Origin: Bacteroidales bacterium
GTDB taxonomy: Bacteria; Bacteroidota; Bacteroidia; Bacteroidales; UBA932
DNA: 51,536 bases
Reading direction: 5' to 3'
NCBI GenBank assembly: GCA_017626555.1
Contig: JAGAIM010000120.1
Coordinates: 1-51,536, forward strand
This document shows, piece after piece, positions 38,282-46,949 of the stretch. The notes under the pieces are model-generated. The model saw nothing but the letters and a program-made list of their open reading frames with translations. It ran no database searches and had not been told where the DNA came from. Position numbers and translations under genes: made by a program. Position 1 is the stretch's first letter. Every line of letters begins with the position of its first letter.

Positions 38282-39646
38282 TTATGCTGAGAAGGTTACC
38301 TCTTCAAAAGCAAGACTTGGAATCTGCCATCTGGAACTGGCTCTGGCATCGCTTCCTGCTGCTGTCAGATGATTCCACAACTCCATAATGTTTCCGGTAA
38401 TGAGCATTTCTCTCACAGGATGTCCGATCTTACCTTCATTTATGGCAAAACCCTCTATGCCGAATGAGAAATCTCCAGTCACAGGATTGCAGTTTCCTCC
38501 ATTGAAGCCTGTCACAAATATCCCGTTTCTGGACGCCTTCAAAATATCTTCCAAAGATACTTCTTTTTCTTTGTCCTGCAAGGCTATTTCCTTCAGATAA
38601 GGTCTTATGCAAGGCCTTGAGATATCTTCGACAGTAGGTGGTATTCCCATCTTTTCCGATAGATAGGTGTTGACAAAATATTGCTTTACAACTCCGTTTT
38701 CAATAATCGCCGTGTCCTTGGTAGCCACACCTTCTGTATCAAAGAGTCTGGATCCGTTTTTGCCCGGCGTTCTGGCCAGATCCATAAGGGTCAATCCTTC
38801 AGGAAAGACTTGCATTCCGAGACTGTTGTCGAGAAATGACATCTTCTGCTGGATCGATGATGCGTTCAAAGCAGTCAGCAACGGTGTGACAAGACGTGAA
38901 GCGACTGTGGTGTCCACTACCATACGGTATCGGCCGCTTCTTCTTTTCTTTGGACCTATCTGGGATACAGCCCTTTCCAATGCCTTTCTCCCGCATTCTT
39001 CAAAGTCAATCTCATTTGCTACGGGTGATGTCTGCCACCAGTAACCGCTGTATTTGTTACCTTCGTTGTCTTTGATTGTCATCTCTGAAAATGTGCCGAA
39101 AGCAGTCTCGGAGTGTCTGCACTCAAGACCATTGGAATCAGCGAGAAACATATCATCAGCAGTGCAGGAATATTCGCATTCTTCAGAGATCAGACTAAAC
39201 TCCTTGTTCTGTACTATTTTTTCATAGATGCTGAGTCTCAATGCATTTCTATATCTCTCTTCGGCCTCAATGCTGTAATATGCATCATCGAACAGCCCGA
39301 GTTCGCGTCCGGATGATGCATTCTTTTCCGTTCTGTCCTGATCCGGCAGTCTTCTGCATCGGTCTTCTCCCAACATTCTGACCATCTCTACTGCTTTGGA
39401 GATGAATTCTTCAAGTTCCTTTTCTTCGAGCCTGTTTGTGGAGAATGTTCCATAACGCCCGTCAACGAAAAGATATATGTATATCGATCTGTCTGCCGAG
39501 TGACTGACCTTGTCCAGTTCTCCGTTCATAATTGTGCAGGCATCTGTGACGCTTTTGTTGAGGGATACTCTTGCTGCAGTCGCTCCTGATGCCGTTGCGT
39601 GGCTGATGCAGTGTTTTGCAAGTTGTATTTCTTCTGTTGTAATCAT
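38282..39646 (-). CDS. pmbA: TldE/PmbA family metalloprotease partner subunit
   Basis: A 454-residue protein of the U62 peptidase family, without the zinc HExxxH motif seen in TldD. Family features are TASGATAARVSLNKS near the N-terminus, LADSNGLECRHSETAFGTFSEMTIKDNEG, and the C-terminal glycine-rich GFNGGNCNPVTGDFSFGIEGFAINEGKIGHPVREMLITGN. TldD and TldE form a heterodimeric protease that matures peptides such as microcins and degrades antitoxins. It starts one base after the tldD stop; AGGAGG in the tldD end could help coupling, though it also encodes Gly-Gly-Glu. Confidence 0.93.
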   Translation of the reverse strand: MITTEEIQLAKHCISHATASGATAARVSLNKSVTDACTIMNGELDKVSHSADRSIYIYLFVDGRYGTFSTNRLEEKELEEFISKAVEMVRMLGEDRCRRLPDQDRTEKNASSGRELGLFDDAYYSIEAEERYRNALRLSIYEKIVQNKEFSLISEECEYSCTADDMFLADSNGLECRHSETAFGTFSEMTIKDNEGNKYSGYWWQTSPVANEIDFEECGRKALERAVSQIGPKKRRSGRYRMVVDTTVASRLVTPLLTALNASSIQQKMSFLDNSLGMQVFPEGLTLMDLARTPGKNGSRLFDTEGVATKDTAIIENGVVKQYFVNTYLSEKMGIPPTVEDISRPCIRPYLKEIALQDKEKEVSLEDILKASRNGIFVTGFNGGNCNPVTGDFSFGIEGFAINEGKIGHPVREMLITGNIMELWNHLTAAGSDARASSRWQIPSLAFEEVTFSA

Positions 39647-39647
39647 A

Positions 39648-41066
39648 TCATTCTCCTCCTACCGTAAGACTGCTGATCAATACTGTCGGCATACCGCAGG
39701 ATACGGGTACGCTTTGCTCTTTTCCACAAGTCCAGGTTCCGTTGTCTATCCTAAGATCATTGCCTACGGCCAATATGTCGGCCAGGGCCTGAGGACCGTT
39801 ACCAATGATGTTGATGTCCTTTACAGGAGCAGTGAGCCGTCCCTTTTCGATCAGGAAACCGCTTTTGACGAAAAATGTAAAGTCTCCTTCTCCGATCTTT
39901 ACCTGACCGTTTGAGAATTCATTTACATATATACCGTTTTTGACAGATGCAATTATGCTCCCGGGGTCTGCATCCCCGCTTTCCATATATGTGGCTCTCA
40001 TTCTCGGGATGGGATTGTACCGGAAATTCTCACGCCTGCCGTTGCCTGTCGGCTCTACTCCGTACCAGGCAGCACTGATCCTGTCGTGAAGGTATGAACA
40101 TAACACTCCGTCCTTTACCATATATGTCTTTTCACCTGGTACACCCTCATCATCATAGTTACCTGAGCCTCTGTTGTATGCGACTGTACCGTCATCTACC
40201 ACATCCACCCCTTTCGGACAGATCTGCTGTCCTAATCTGTCTGAGAATATGGACTGTCCTTTGCGGTTGAAGTCTGCCTCGAATGCGTGTCCCATAGCCT
40301 CGTGCAGAAGGATTCCTGATGCACCTGCTCCCATCACTACATTCATCTGTCCTCCTTTCGGTCTGATCGCTTCGAATCTTTCATCGATACCTTTCACGGC
40401 CTCTCCTGCAATCTCATCAAGAAGAGCCGGCCCGATCATCTCTGCTCCGGTTCTGAAACTCCTTGATACGCTTTTATTTTCGGTCTTGTCTCCCTGCTGG
40501 AAAACGACTGTGGCGGTAACACTGCCCATTGGCCTGGTCTCGTATGTGAGTTCTGATAAAGAGTTGTACATAAGTACATCAGTCACGGAATCAGAAAGCC
40601 TTATTATTACCTTTACTATTCTGCTGTCCTTGGCGAAGATGGCTTTTTCCAGATCTTTCAGGAATGGAAGGAATGCATCTGCGTGCTTGTCTCTCCAATT
40701 TTCCTGCATAGGATACAGATCCTGTACCTTGTCCTTTACAGATTTGTATGTTCTGCCGGATGATGCCTGTCCCGCTGCTATAGCCGAGGCTGCTTTTGCT
40801 GCGCTAAGCATATCGCGCATCTCTGTGTTTTCAGAGTAAGCATAGCCGGTCTTCTCTCCTTTAAGTACTCTGATACCAACTCCGTAATCGGTGTGGAACC
40901 CTCCGGATGACACGACTCCGTCCTTCAGAAGCAGATTGAAAAATGAAGTATGCTCGAAGTATAGGTCGCAGTAATCGCCTCCTTGCGCAAGTGCAGTCGC
41001 AGTAAGTTCCTCCAACTGCGTGCGGGTCACTTTGAACAGATCTGTATAATATTGTAGTGTGTTCAT
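39648..41066 (-). CDS. tldD: Metalloprotease TldD
   Basis: A 472-residue U62 family zinc protease. The metal motif HEAMGHAFEAD (HExxxH) lies about residue 255-265, after GAGASGILL. Other conserved stretches are DVVDDGTVAYNRGSGNYDDEGVPGEKTYMVKDGVL and PIPRMRATYMESGD. It forms the active heterodimer with the pmbA product encoded one base downstream. It lies 5 nt after a zeta-like kinase gene, apparently in one transcript. Since TldD/E was first linked to degradation of the CcdA antitoxin, this adjacency is worth noting. Confidence 0.94.
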   Translation of the reverse strand: MNTLQYYTDLFKVTRTQLEELTATALAQGGDYCDLYFEHTSFFNLLLKDGVVSSGGFHTDYGVGIRVLKGEKTGYAYSENTEMRDMLSAAKAASAIAAGQASSGRTYKSVKDKVQDLYPMQENWRDKHADAFLPFLKDLEKAIFAKDSRIVKVIIRLSDSVTDVLMYNSLSELTYETRPMGSVTATVVFQQGDKTENKSVSRSFRTGAEMIGPALLDEIAGEAVKGIDERFEAIRPKGGQMNVVMGAGASGILLHEAMGHAFEADFNRKGQSIFSDRLGQQICPKGVDVVDDGTVAYNRGSGNYDDEGVPGEKTYMVKDGVLCSYLHDRISAAWYGVEPTGNGRRENFRYNPIPRMRATYMESGDADPGSIIASVKNGIYVNEFSNGQVKIGEGDFTFFVKSGFLIEKGRLTAPVKDINIIGNGPQALADILAVGNDLRIDNGTWTCGKEQSVPVSCGMPTVLISSLTVGGE

Positions 41067-41071
41067 TTTCG

Positions 41072-41689
41072 TTATAATGATAAAATGTCTCCTGTCTCTT
41101 CCACGATCCTATGCCTTTCTTCTGCAATGGCTCTGATCTTTGTGTAGGTCGCTTCATCCTTGATGTTGATCAGATCCTTTTTCGAGCCTTCTGCAATTAC
41201 TCGGAACGGAATCTGCGAATTGTCTGCCAGAATCCACCGTTCACATATAGGAGCGTAATAATGGAAGAAATAATATATACCGACACTGTATCTTCTTCTT
41301 ATCGTCTCTTCGGGAATGTCGTGTCCGCCTGCCTCAACTCTGGCCTTGACTCTTTCTATGGCAAGTTCAGGGGAATTGAGCCAGAAGTATAGAAGGGTTA
41401 CAGTATATCCGGCATCCTGAGCCATCTTTGCTGTCTTAAGCAATGTCCTGGTTGCCAGAGTCGTTTCAACAGCAAAATCCTTCTGTTTCTTAAGAAGGTA
41501 TCTTATCTTGCTGAGCATATATCTGCTCGCCTGGATTGAGGCCTTAGATGGATCGAAAGGGGAGAGCCCTTTAGCGAACTCATCAGAGTTTACGAATTCT
41601 CTGCAGTCAAGCATTTCCGGCAGAAGAGAGTATGAAGCGGTTGTCTTTCCCGCTCCGTTGCAGCCTGATATTATATATAAGCGAGGCAT
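41072..41689 (-). CDS. Zeta-toxin-like P-loop kinase (predicted COG4185 ATPase)
   Basis: A 205-residue P-loop protein. Walker A is SGCNGAGKTT (about 8-17); NSDEFAKGLSPFDP (about 34-47) matches the zeta-toxin substrate loop with its catalytic Asp; ETTLATRTLL (about 75-84) matches the UDP-sugar-binding segment; and IRRRYSVGIYYF supplies lid arginines. Zeta kinases phosphorylate UDP-N-acetylglucosamine and poison wall synthesis, but many chromosomal stand-alone relatives have no known toxin role. No epsilon-like antitoxin is adjacent: the neighbours are TIGR02757 and tldD. The product could be a harmless small-molecule kinase. Confidence 0.8.
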   Translation of the reverse strand: MPRLYIISGCNGAGKTTASYSLLPEMLDCREFVNSDEFAKGLSPFDPSKASIQASRYMLSKIRYLLKKQKDFAVETTLATRTLLKTAKMAQDAGYTVTLLYFWLNSPELAIERVKARVEAGGHDIPEETIRRRYSVGIYYFFHYYAPICERWILADNSQIPFRVIAEGSKKDLINIKDEATYTKIRAIAEERHRIVEETGDILSL

Positions 41690-41693
41690 AATT

Positions 41694-41701
41694 CAAATTT
41701 A
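41694..41701 (-). promoter_or_regulatory. Possible -7 element of the zeta-like kinase gene
   Basis: Minus-strand TAAATTTG matches TAnnTTTG and ends only 4 nt before the ATG, implying a leaderless message. No TTTG is found 19 bases upstream, so support is limited to this match. Confidence 0.4.
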
Positions 41702-41735
41702 TAAATTTCACGATAACTGCGTTGCACCTCAATTC

Positions 41736-42437
41736 CTATTTATGGGTGACACCGTAGCCGAAAAGGGCGAAATCCCCTTTGCAAGGGTCTTCCGGCCATA
41801 TTTCCCTGAATGCATCCGTGATTTCGCGGGCGGTAATGATGTCCTTTTGTCTGCGTCCGGTCAGTCCCAACGCTGTGGCCTGGTCATATACGTGAACATC
41901 CAATGGGAGAATCAGTTCCTTTTTATCTGAGCACTTCCACACTCCGAGATCAACCTTCCCATCATCTCTGACAAGCCACCTGCGCATCATACTGATCTTC
42001 TTGTTCGGAGCCCTCCTGTCCTCCTTCTGTCCGAATATATTGGTTCTGATCTGTGCGTCTGTAAGGCCTTCGATACTGCCGGATTTTTCATATATTCCTT
42101 TAAGTCGTGTGCAGATAGTGGCGAATTCGCTCCATTTTATAGTTCTGTGCAGACTGACATTTTCGTTCCTGTACTGTCCGTTCATAACATAATCGTATGG
42201 CTTCCAGTCCATCTCGTCGAACATCCTCCCGCAGTCTCTTACGATCATTGCCCTTCTTCCCCAAGCCAGATGCGCCGAAAGCAATGCCGCTATCTCCACG
42301 TCAGCCACTGAAGCCTCTCCAGCCTCATATTTACGTGCGAACTGTGTCGGGAAGATTATCGGATCCTCCTGGAAATATTTCGGGTCATTATATTCTTCTG
42401 CCCACTCGATCAGAGTCTCTTTTGTCCTTATATCCAT
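41736..42437 (-). CDS. TIGR02757 family protein (DUF2400), function unknown
   Basis: A 233-residue soluble protein. Recognisable family stretches are DPIIFPTQF, ALLSAHLAWGRRAMIVRDCGRMFDEM, NKKISMMRRWLVRDDGKVDLGVWK and LPLDVHVYDQATALGLTGRRQKD, with a short DALREIWPEDP-like end (DAFREIWPEDPCKGDFALFGYG). The family is common and single-copy in Bacteroidota; it is distantly like helix-hairpin-helix DNA glycosylases, but no function is proven. ATG 42,437 is chosen because the ATG at 42,446 lies inside the -7 promoter box. Confidence 0.88.
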   Translation of the reverse strand: MDIRTKETLIEWAEEYNDPKYFQEDPIIFPTQFARKYEAGEASVADVEIAALLSAHLAWGRRAMIVRDCGRMFDEMDWKPYDYVMNGQYRNENVSLHRTIKWSEFATICTRLKGIYEKSGSIEGLTDAQIRTNIFGQKEDRRAPNKKISMMRRWLVRDDGKVDLGVWKCSDKKELILPLDVHVYDQATALGLTGRRQKDIITAREITDAFREIWPEDPCKGDFALFGYGVTHK

Positions 42438-42443
42438 AACCTG

Positions 42444-42451
42444 CAAATATA
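42444..42451 (-). promoter_or_regulatory. -7 promoter element of the TIGR02757 gene
   Basis: Minus-strand TATATTTG matches TAnnTTTG and ends 6 nt before ATG 42,437. The -33 region shows no clear TTTG. The message would be leaderless or nearly so. Confidence 0.55.
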
Positions 42452-42512
42452 ATGAAAAATACCGTTTGATATAATTGATGAACCATTATATTTGTGTTGT
42501 ACAGATGTCAAA

Positions 42513-42551
42513 CATAATGGCCGGCCACGATTTTCGTGACCGGCCATTATG
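42513..42551 (-). terminator. Hairpin terminator after the tandem POT transporter genes
   Basis: An 18-bp stem (42,513-42,530 with 42,534-42,551) around a 3-nt loop, 16 nt past the stop of the second transporter gene. The only imperfect pair is C-A on the + strand but G-U in the minus-strand RNA, which indicates that it works in the minus direction. The T tail (TTTGAC) is short. Confidence 0.65.
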
Positions 42552-42567
42552 CGTATATATTCAAGTC

Positions 42568-44235
42568 TTATTCAGTCGCTGACTCGATGCGTTTCATATT
42601 TGCGAAGATGAAGACGCCGGCGAGGATACAGATGGCGATGAGGACTACCCAGATCGACCAGAGAGGAATCCTCATCCAGAGGAGACCAGGAACTGATACG
42701 AGATAGTTGCCTATTGCTGTCGCTGCGAACCATCCTCCCATCATCATACCCTTGTATTTAGGAGGAGCCACCTTTGATACGAATGAAATACCCATAGGCG
42801 AAAGGAGAAGTTCAGCGAATGTGAGCACAAGGTATGTGCTTATCAGCCAGGTTGGTGATACGAGATCAGGGCTTACTGTTCCGCCGAGTTCCTTTGGTGA
42901 TGCAAGGCCGAATGATGCGATAGTGAGGATCAGGAAGCCTGCTCCTGCAACGAACATTCCGAGACCGATCTTGCGTGGTGCAGACGGCTCCTTGCCTTTC
43001 TTTGCGAGTGCTCCGAAGATTGCAAGAGAAACAGGGGTGAGGGCCACTACATAGAACGGATTGAATTGCTGGAAGTCAGAAGGCTGGATGTTGACTGTGC
43101 CAGGCATCCTCATATAGAGGACTGCTGCAAGTGCCCAGAGACCTGCTGTGATCGCTCCGGAGGTGATCTTTGCCTTTTTGGTTTCAGCCTGGAATACATT
43201 GAATAGAGTATAGACTGAAAGTGCTATGAGTGCAAGACACCAGATGTTGAAACCTATTCTGAGGATACCGGTAGTGCTGCTTGCCGTATAGTCGCGTGCG
43301 AAGAATGTCATTGTAGCACCGTTCTGGTGGAATGCCATCCAGAAGAAAATAACGACAGCAAATACGAAGATAAGTGCTCCGATCCTGCTCTTGGTCTGTG
43401 CCGGTGTGAGTTCAACCTCTGCTGCAGGGTTTGCTTCCTTAGCCTGTTTGGCGTTTACGTCTGCGTGCTTGAACCACGAGCGGCATCCGTAGTAGATGAG
43501 TACGGAAATGATGAGAGCGACACAAGCGACTGCAAAACCACCGTTGTAGGCTGTAGAAAGTTTCTCGATGTAGAATGGGGCGAATTCGGCCATATTCATT
43601 CCTGAAGCGCCAGGCATTGTTGCAGCGATGCCTTCCAGGTGAGAAAGGTTTTCAGGAGAGATTGTTCCGTTGATGACCTGATGAGCCAGAGCGGGAACGT
43701 TTGCATTGTAAACAAGATCGAACTTGTTGAGAGTGAGGTTGGTCATAGCCTTTGCCATTGAAGGTGCGAACATCGAACCAACGTTGATGGCCATATAGAA
43801 AAGACTGAATGCAGCATCTCTCTTTGCCGAATATTTCGGGTCATCATAGAGATTGCCGACCATAACCTGAAGATTTCCTTTGAAGAGACCTGTTCCGATG
43901 GCGATCAGTGCCAATGCTCCGAACATAAGAATCTTACCGGAAAGATCCGGTGCTGTCGGGATTGCGAGGCAGAGATATCCGAGGAACATCACGCCGATAC
44001 CGATGGTTACACATTTTCCGTAGCCGATCTTGTCTGCAAGAATACCACCGAAGAATGGCATAAAATAGACTCCGGCAAGGAAAATCGAATAAATCTGTGT
44101 TGTAACCGCTGCGCTGAAGCCGAACTTTGCCTGAAGGAACAGGAGGAAGATGGCCAGCATCGTGTAATAGCCGAAGCGCTCACCAGTATTGGCGAGCGCT
44201 TCGGCAAAGAGTCCTTTTGGTTGACCTTTGAACAT
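42568..44235 (-). CDS. POT/PTR family peptide-type MFS transporter (second copy)
   Basis: A 555-residue inner-membrane protein with about 14 hydrophobic segments. It begins MFKGQPKGLFAEALANTGERFGYY, a variant of the POT ExxERFxYY motif in which the first Glu is Asn. GLFKGNLQVMVGNLYDD and FWMAFHQNGATMTFFARD are further family motifs. POT proteins import di- and tripeptides with protons. Compared with its neighbour it is slightly longer, with an extended periplasmic or central loop. It starts 18 nt after the first copy and shares its transcript. Peptides are the expected cargo, but this Bacteroidota branch is poorly characterised. Confidence 0.88.
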   Translation of the reverse strand: MFKGQPKGLFAEALANTGERFGYYTMLAIFLLFLQAKFGFSAAVTTQIYSIFLAGVYFMPFFGGILADKIGYGKCVTIGIGVMFLGYLCLAIPTAPDLSGKILMFGALALIAIGTGLFKGNLQVMVGNLYDDPKYSAKRDAAFSLFYMAINVGSMFAPSMAKAMTNLTLNKFDLVYNANVPALAHQVINGTISPENLSHLEGIAATMPGASGMNMAEFAPFYIEKLSTAYNGGFAVACVALIISVLIYYGCRSWFKHADVNAKQAKEANPAAEVELTPAQTKSRIGALIFVFAVVIFFWMAFHQNGATMTFFARDYTASSTTGILRIGFNIWCLALIALSVYTLFNVFQAETKKAKITSGAITAGLWALAAVLYMRMPGTVNIQPSDFQQFNPFYVVALTPVSLAIFGALAKKGKEPSAPRKIGLGMFVAGAGFLILTIASFGLASPKELGGTVSPDLVSPTWLISTYLVLTFAELLLSPMGISFVSKVAPPKYKGMMMGGWFAATAIGNYLVSVPGLLWMRIPLWSIWVVLIAICILAGVFIFANMKRIESATE

Positions 44236-44253
44236 ATCTGTCTGTTTTTAGGA

Positions 44254-45813
44254 TTATGCTGTTACTCTTTCAAGCCACTTCACCATTCCGAACATAACGC
44301 CCATCGAGATGAAGCATACTGCTGCAAATACTGTCCAGCACTGCCAGATCGGCCAAGCGTTGTACATAAGCGGACCGAGGAAGAGGAAGAGGTTGCCGAT
44401 GGCGGTTGCGCCTAGCCAGAGACCCTGGCAGAGACCGAGCATACTCTTAGGAGCCACTTTCGATACGAATGAAAGTCCAAGAGGTGAGATGAAGAGTTCT
44501 GCCACTGTAAGGAAGAAATATGTCGCGATAAGTACCCACCAGTGCGCCTTGTCTGCCATCTGTTCTGCGATTGGAAGTGCCTTGTACGCCTCTGCAGAAG
44601 GATATCCCTTAAGGATTGAGAATACTGCGAGGAATACGAATGCGAGACCGGCGATGAGCATACCGATACCGATCTTCTTAGGTGTGGAGATTTCCTTGCC
44701 GCGGCGTGCAAGTGCTGCGAAGATTGCCATAATCACTGGAGTAAGGACAATCACAAAGAATGGATTGATTGCCTGCCATACTTCAGGAGCGACTGATGAC
44801 GAGTCAACGAAGTCACGTGCGAAGAATGAAAGAGACATACCGTTCTGATGGAATGAGAACCAGAAGAAGATCACGATGCCGAGTACTGCGAAGAGAGCAT
44901 ACATTCGCTGCTTGATCTCCTTTGCCATTGCCGCCTTCTCTTCTGCTGTATATTCTACTCCCTTGACAGCCTCCTTCTTGGCTGGGGTAGGGAACTTCTT
45001 CTGTGAAACGAAGAATATCACGAGAGAGATGCACATTGCCGCTACTGAAGCAATGAATGAGTAGTGGATACCTTCATTGAAGATCTGGAGGTAGTTCTGG
45101 CACGATGCCGCCATATCGGCAATATTGCCACCTGCAGCCGCAATCATTGTATTGAGATTCTCAAGTGCCTGAGCGCTCATTCCTGCTGCGTTGTTTATGA
45201 ATTCGTGGCAGAGGGCAGGGAGTTGTGCGTTATATACCATTCCGTTGGTCTCGAGCCACCAGGAGCGGAGGAGAGGTGCGACGAAAGGAGCAATGAGACC
45301 TCCTACATTGATGAATACGTAGAAGATCTGGAATCCTGAGTCACGCTTTTCCTTAGCCTCAGCAAGAGCCTGAGGCCCTTTCTTTGCTGCTTCTGCCTCG
45401 AAGTTATCGTACATCTGTCCTACGATTGCCTGAAGGTTTCCTTTGAAGAGACCGTTACCGAATGCGATCATAAAGAGAGCGAAACAAGTCAGCGGAAGAA
45501 GCCAGCCGATGTTGTCCGATGTTGCGAGGATTGGAATCGAAAGGAGAACATAGCCGCTGGCCATAATGATCAGACCGGTCTTGATGGTTCCCTTGTAGTT
45601 CTGGGTGCGGTCAGCGATGAGTCCGCCGACGAGGCTGAGAAGGTAGATTCCTGCGTAGAAGCAAGAATAGATGGTTCCAGCCGGGCCTTCGCTGAGGCCG
45701 AACTTAGAGCAGAGGAAAAGCACGAGCACTGCATTCATAATGTAGTAGCCGAAGCGCTCTCCCATATTGCTGAGAGCAGCGGCCAAAAGGCCTTTCGGAT
45801 GTCCTTTAAACAT
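44254..45813 (-). CDS. POT/PTR family peptide-type MFS transporter (first copy)
   Basis: A 519-residue inner-membrane protein beginning MFKGHPKGLLAAALSNMGERFGYY, closely parallel to the next gene; again Asn stands in place of the first Glu of ExxER. Family motifs GLFKGNLQAIVGQMYDN and FFWFSFHQNGMSLSFFARDF are intact, and the C-terminus has LFISPLGLSFVSKVAPKSMLGLCQGLW. The pair clearly comes from duplication. A longer frame from 45,882 is open but ATG 45,813 matches its paralogue's start. A strong promoter lies at 45,888-45,917. Confidence 0.88.
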   Translation of the reverse strand: MFKGHPKGLLAAALSNMGERFGYYIMNAVLVLFLCSKFGLSEGPAGTIYSCFYAGIYLLSLVGGLIADRTQNYKGTIKTGLIIMASGYVLLSIPILATSDNIGWLLPLTCFALFMIAFGNGLFKGNLQAIVGQMYDNFEAEAAKKGPQALAEAKEKRDSGFQIFYVFINVGGLIAPFVAPLLRSWWLETNGMVYNAQLPALCHEFINNAAGMSAQALENLNTMIAAAGGNIADMAASCQNYLQIFNEGIHYSFIASVAAMCISLVIFFVSQKKFPTPAKKEAVKGVEYTAEEKAAMAKEIKQRMYALFAVLGIVIFFWFSFHQNGMSLSFFARDFVDSSSVAPEVWQAINPFFVIVLTPVIMAIFAALARRGKEISTPKKIGIGMLIAGLAFVFLAVFSILKGYPSAEAYKALPIAEQMADKAHWWVLIATYFFLTVAELFISPLGLSFVSKVAPKSMLGLCQGLWLGATAIGNLFLFLGPLMYNAWPIWQCWTVFAAVCFISMGVMFGMVKWLERVTA

Positions 45814-45864
45814 AGTTTCTTTGGTTTTATAGTTATTGTATTTGTTTGTATCGGTTGTGTGCGA

Positions 45865-45880
45865 GTGCATTTCAATGCAC
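45865..45880. promoter_or_regulatory. Palindrome at the start of the POT transcript
   Basis: GTGCATTTCAATGCAC: 6-base arms around TTCA, beginning about 8 nt downstream of the POT -7 box. A second dyad, TGCAC-AATC-GTGCA on this strand (45,876-45,889), overlaps it and the -7 box. A related palindrome lies in the divergent leader at 45,968-45,983. Confidence 0.45.
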
Positions 45881-45887
45881 AATCGTG

Positions 45888-45917
45888 CAAATATAGCAAA
45901 ATTAATTTACAGGCAAA
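45888..45917 (-). promoter_or_regulatory. Promoter of the tandem POT transporter genes
   Basis: Minus-strand TTTG (45,917-45,914), 18 bases, then TATATTTG (45,895-45,888), close to the Bacteroidota consensus. The predicted leader is about 70 nt. Confidence 0.7.
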
Positions 45918-45943
45918 ATATCGGATTTCATCCGGAAAATTGA

Positions 45944-45951
45944 TATATTTG
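45944..45951 (+). promoter_or_regulatory. -7 promoter element of the LpxL-like operon
   Basis: TATATTTG matches TAnnTTTG, with the ATG 73 nt downstream. The -33 region has no clean TTTG. It is divergent from the POT promoter, with the two -7 boxes 48 bp apart. Confidence 0.55.
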
Positions 45952-45967
45952 CTTTTCTGTATATCAT

Positions 45968-45983
45968 CTGCATTTCATTGCAG
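45968..45983. promoter_or_regulatory. Palindrome in the leader of the LpxL-like operon
   Basis: CTGCATTTCATTGCAG: inverted arms CTGCA/TGCAG. It matches the palindrome at 45,865-45,880 at 13 of 16 positions, including the core TGCATTTCA. Confidence 0.4.
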
Positions 45984-46023
45984 TGTGGAGTGAGGATGTG
46001 TGTGGTGTTTTATGTTGTTGATA

Positions 46024-46932
46024 ATGAAGAAGTTATTTGCGAATATAATAAGAGGGATAATCATAATTCTCTCGAAACTGCCTCTGAAGTTCCATTATTT
46101 TATGGGCAGTATCCTTGCCTGGATTGCTGAAAAGATATTCAGGTATCGATACAGTACCGTGCTGATAAATCTCTCCCGCTCTTTCCCTGATAAGAAATAT
46201 AAGGAAATCGACAGGATAGCCTCGGATTTCTACAGACATCTAGGTGAAATCGTGGCTGAGGCTATATGGTTCGGCGGCAGCAATTACAAAAGGCTGTATG
46301 AAAGCGGTCTGGTGACAGTGATGAATCAGGAGGAGATCGATGATTATTTCTTTAATGCTCCGAGTATGACGGTTCTGAGCACGCATTGCGGCAACTGGGA
46401 ACTTATGGGAGGATTTCTCGGATACAGGACGCTTTCCGGCAAGAAGGTTGCGATACAGGAAGAACAGATAAGCGTCGTTTACAAGAAACTCAGCAACGAT
46501 GTGTCAGATGAGGTTTTCAAGCGTAACAGAATTGCGCCTCTGGAGGTTGTCGGAACGGAATGTGAAGTGGAGTCTTCAAGTATTCTTAGATATACAGTGA
46601 AACACAAGGATGAACGTCGTGTCTATATTTACCCGACGGATCAGGCTCCGTACTGGAAAGCCGGCAAGCATCCGATAGGAGAGTTCCTGCATCAGCAGAC
46701 CAATGCTATGCTTGGAAGTGTAGGACTTGCCTGTAAGTTTTCACATTCGGTGATGTATATGAAGATGAAGAGAGTGGAGAGGGGACGATATGAGATGACG
46801 CTTATCCCGATATGCCGGAACGCGTCGGAATTCACCCCAGAAGAGATAATGAGGAAGTATTACGATCTGCTTGAAGAGGATATCAATGAGACACCGCACA
46901 ACTGGCTGTGGACTCACAAGAGGTGGAAATAA
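46024..46932 (+). CDS. LpxL/HtrB-like lipid A lysophospholipid acyltransferase
   Basis: A 302-residue inner-membrane enzyme with an N-terminal hydrophobic helix. The acyltransferase motif is STHCGNWELMG (HxxxxE, about 125-135), and YPTDQAPYWKAGKHPIGEF is the second conserved block. The end PHNWLWTHKRWK is a hallmark of LpxL/LpxM-type proteins. It adds a secondary acyl chain to the lipid A precursor from acyl-ACP. ATG 46,024 is preferred to a non-ATG start at 46,000. It heads a + strand run with DUF4831, pepD and a PagL-like gene. Confidence 0.88.
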   Translation: MKKLFANIIRGIIIILSKLPLKFHYFMGSILAWIAEKIFRYRYSTVLINLSRSFPDKKYKEIDRIASDFYRHLGEIVAEAIWFGGSNYKRLYESGLVTVMNQEEIDDYFFNAPSMTVLSTHCGNWELMGGFLGYRTLSGKKVAIQEEQISVVYKKLSNDVSDEVFKRNRIAPLEVVGTECEVESSSILRYTVKHKDERRVYIYPTDQAPYWKAGKHPIGEFLHQQTNAMLGSVGLACKFSHSVMYMKMKRVERGRYEMTLIPICRNASEFTPEEIMRKYYDLLEEDINETPHNWLWTHKRWK

Positions 46933-46949
46933 TTGTAAATCATCATATT

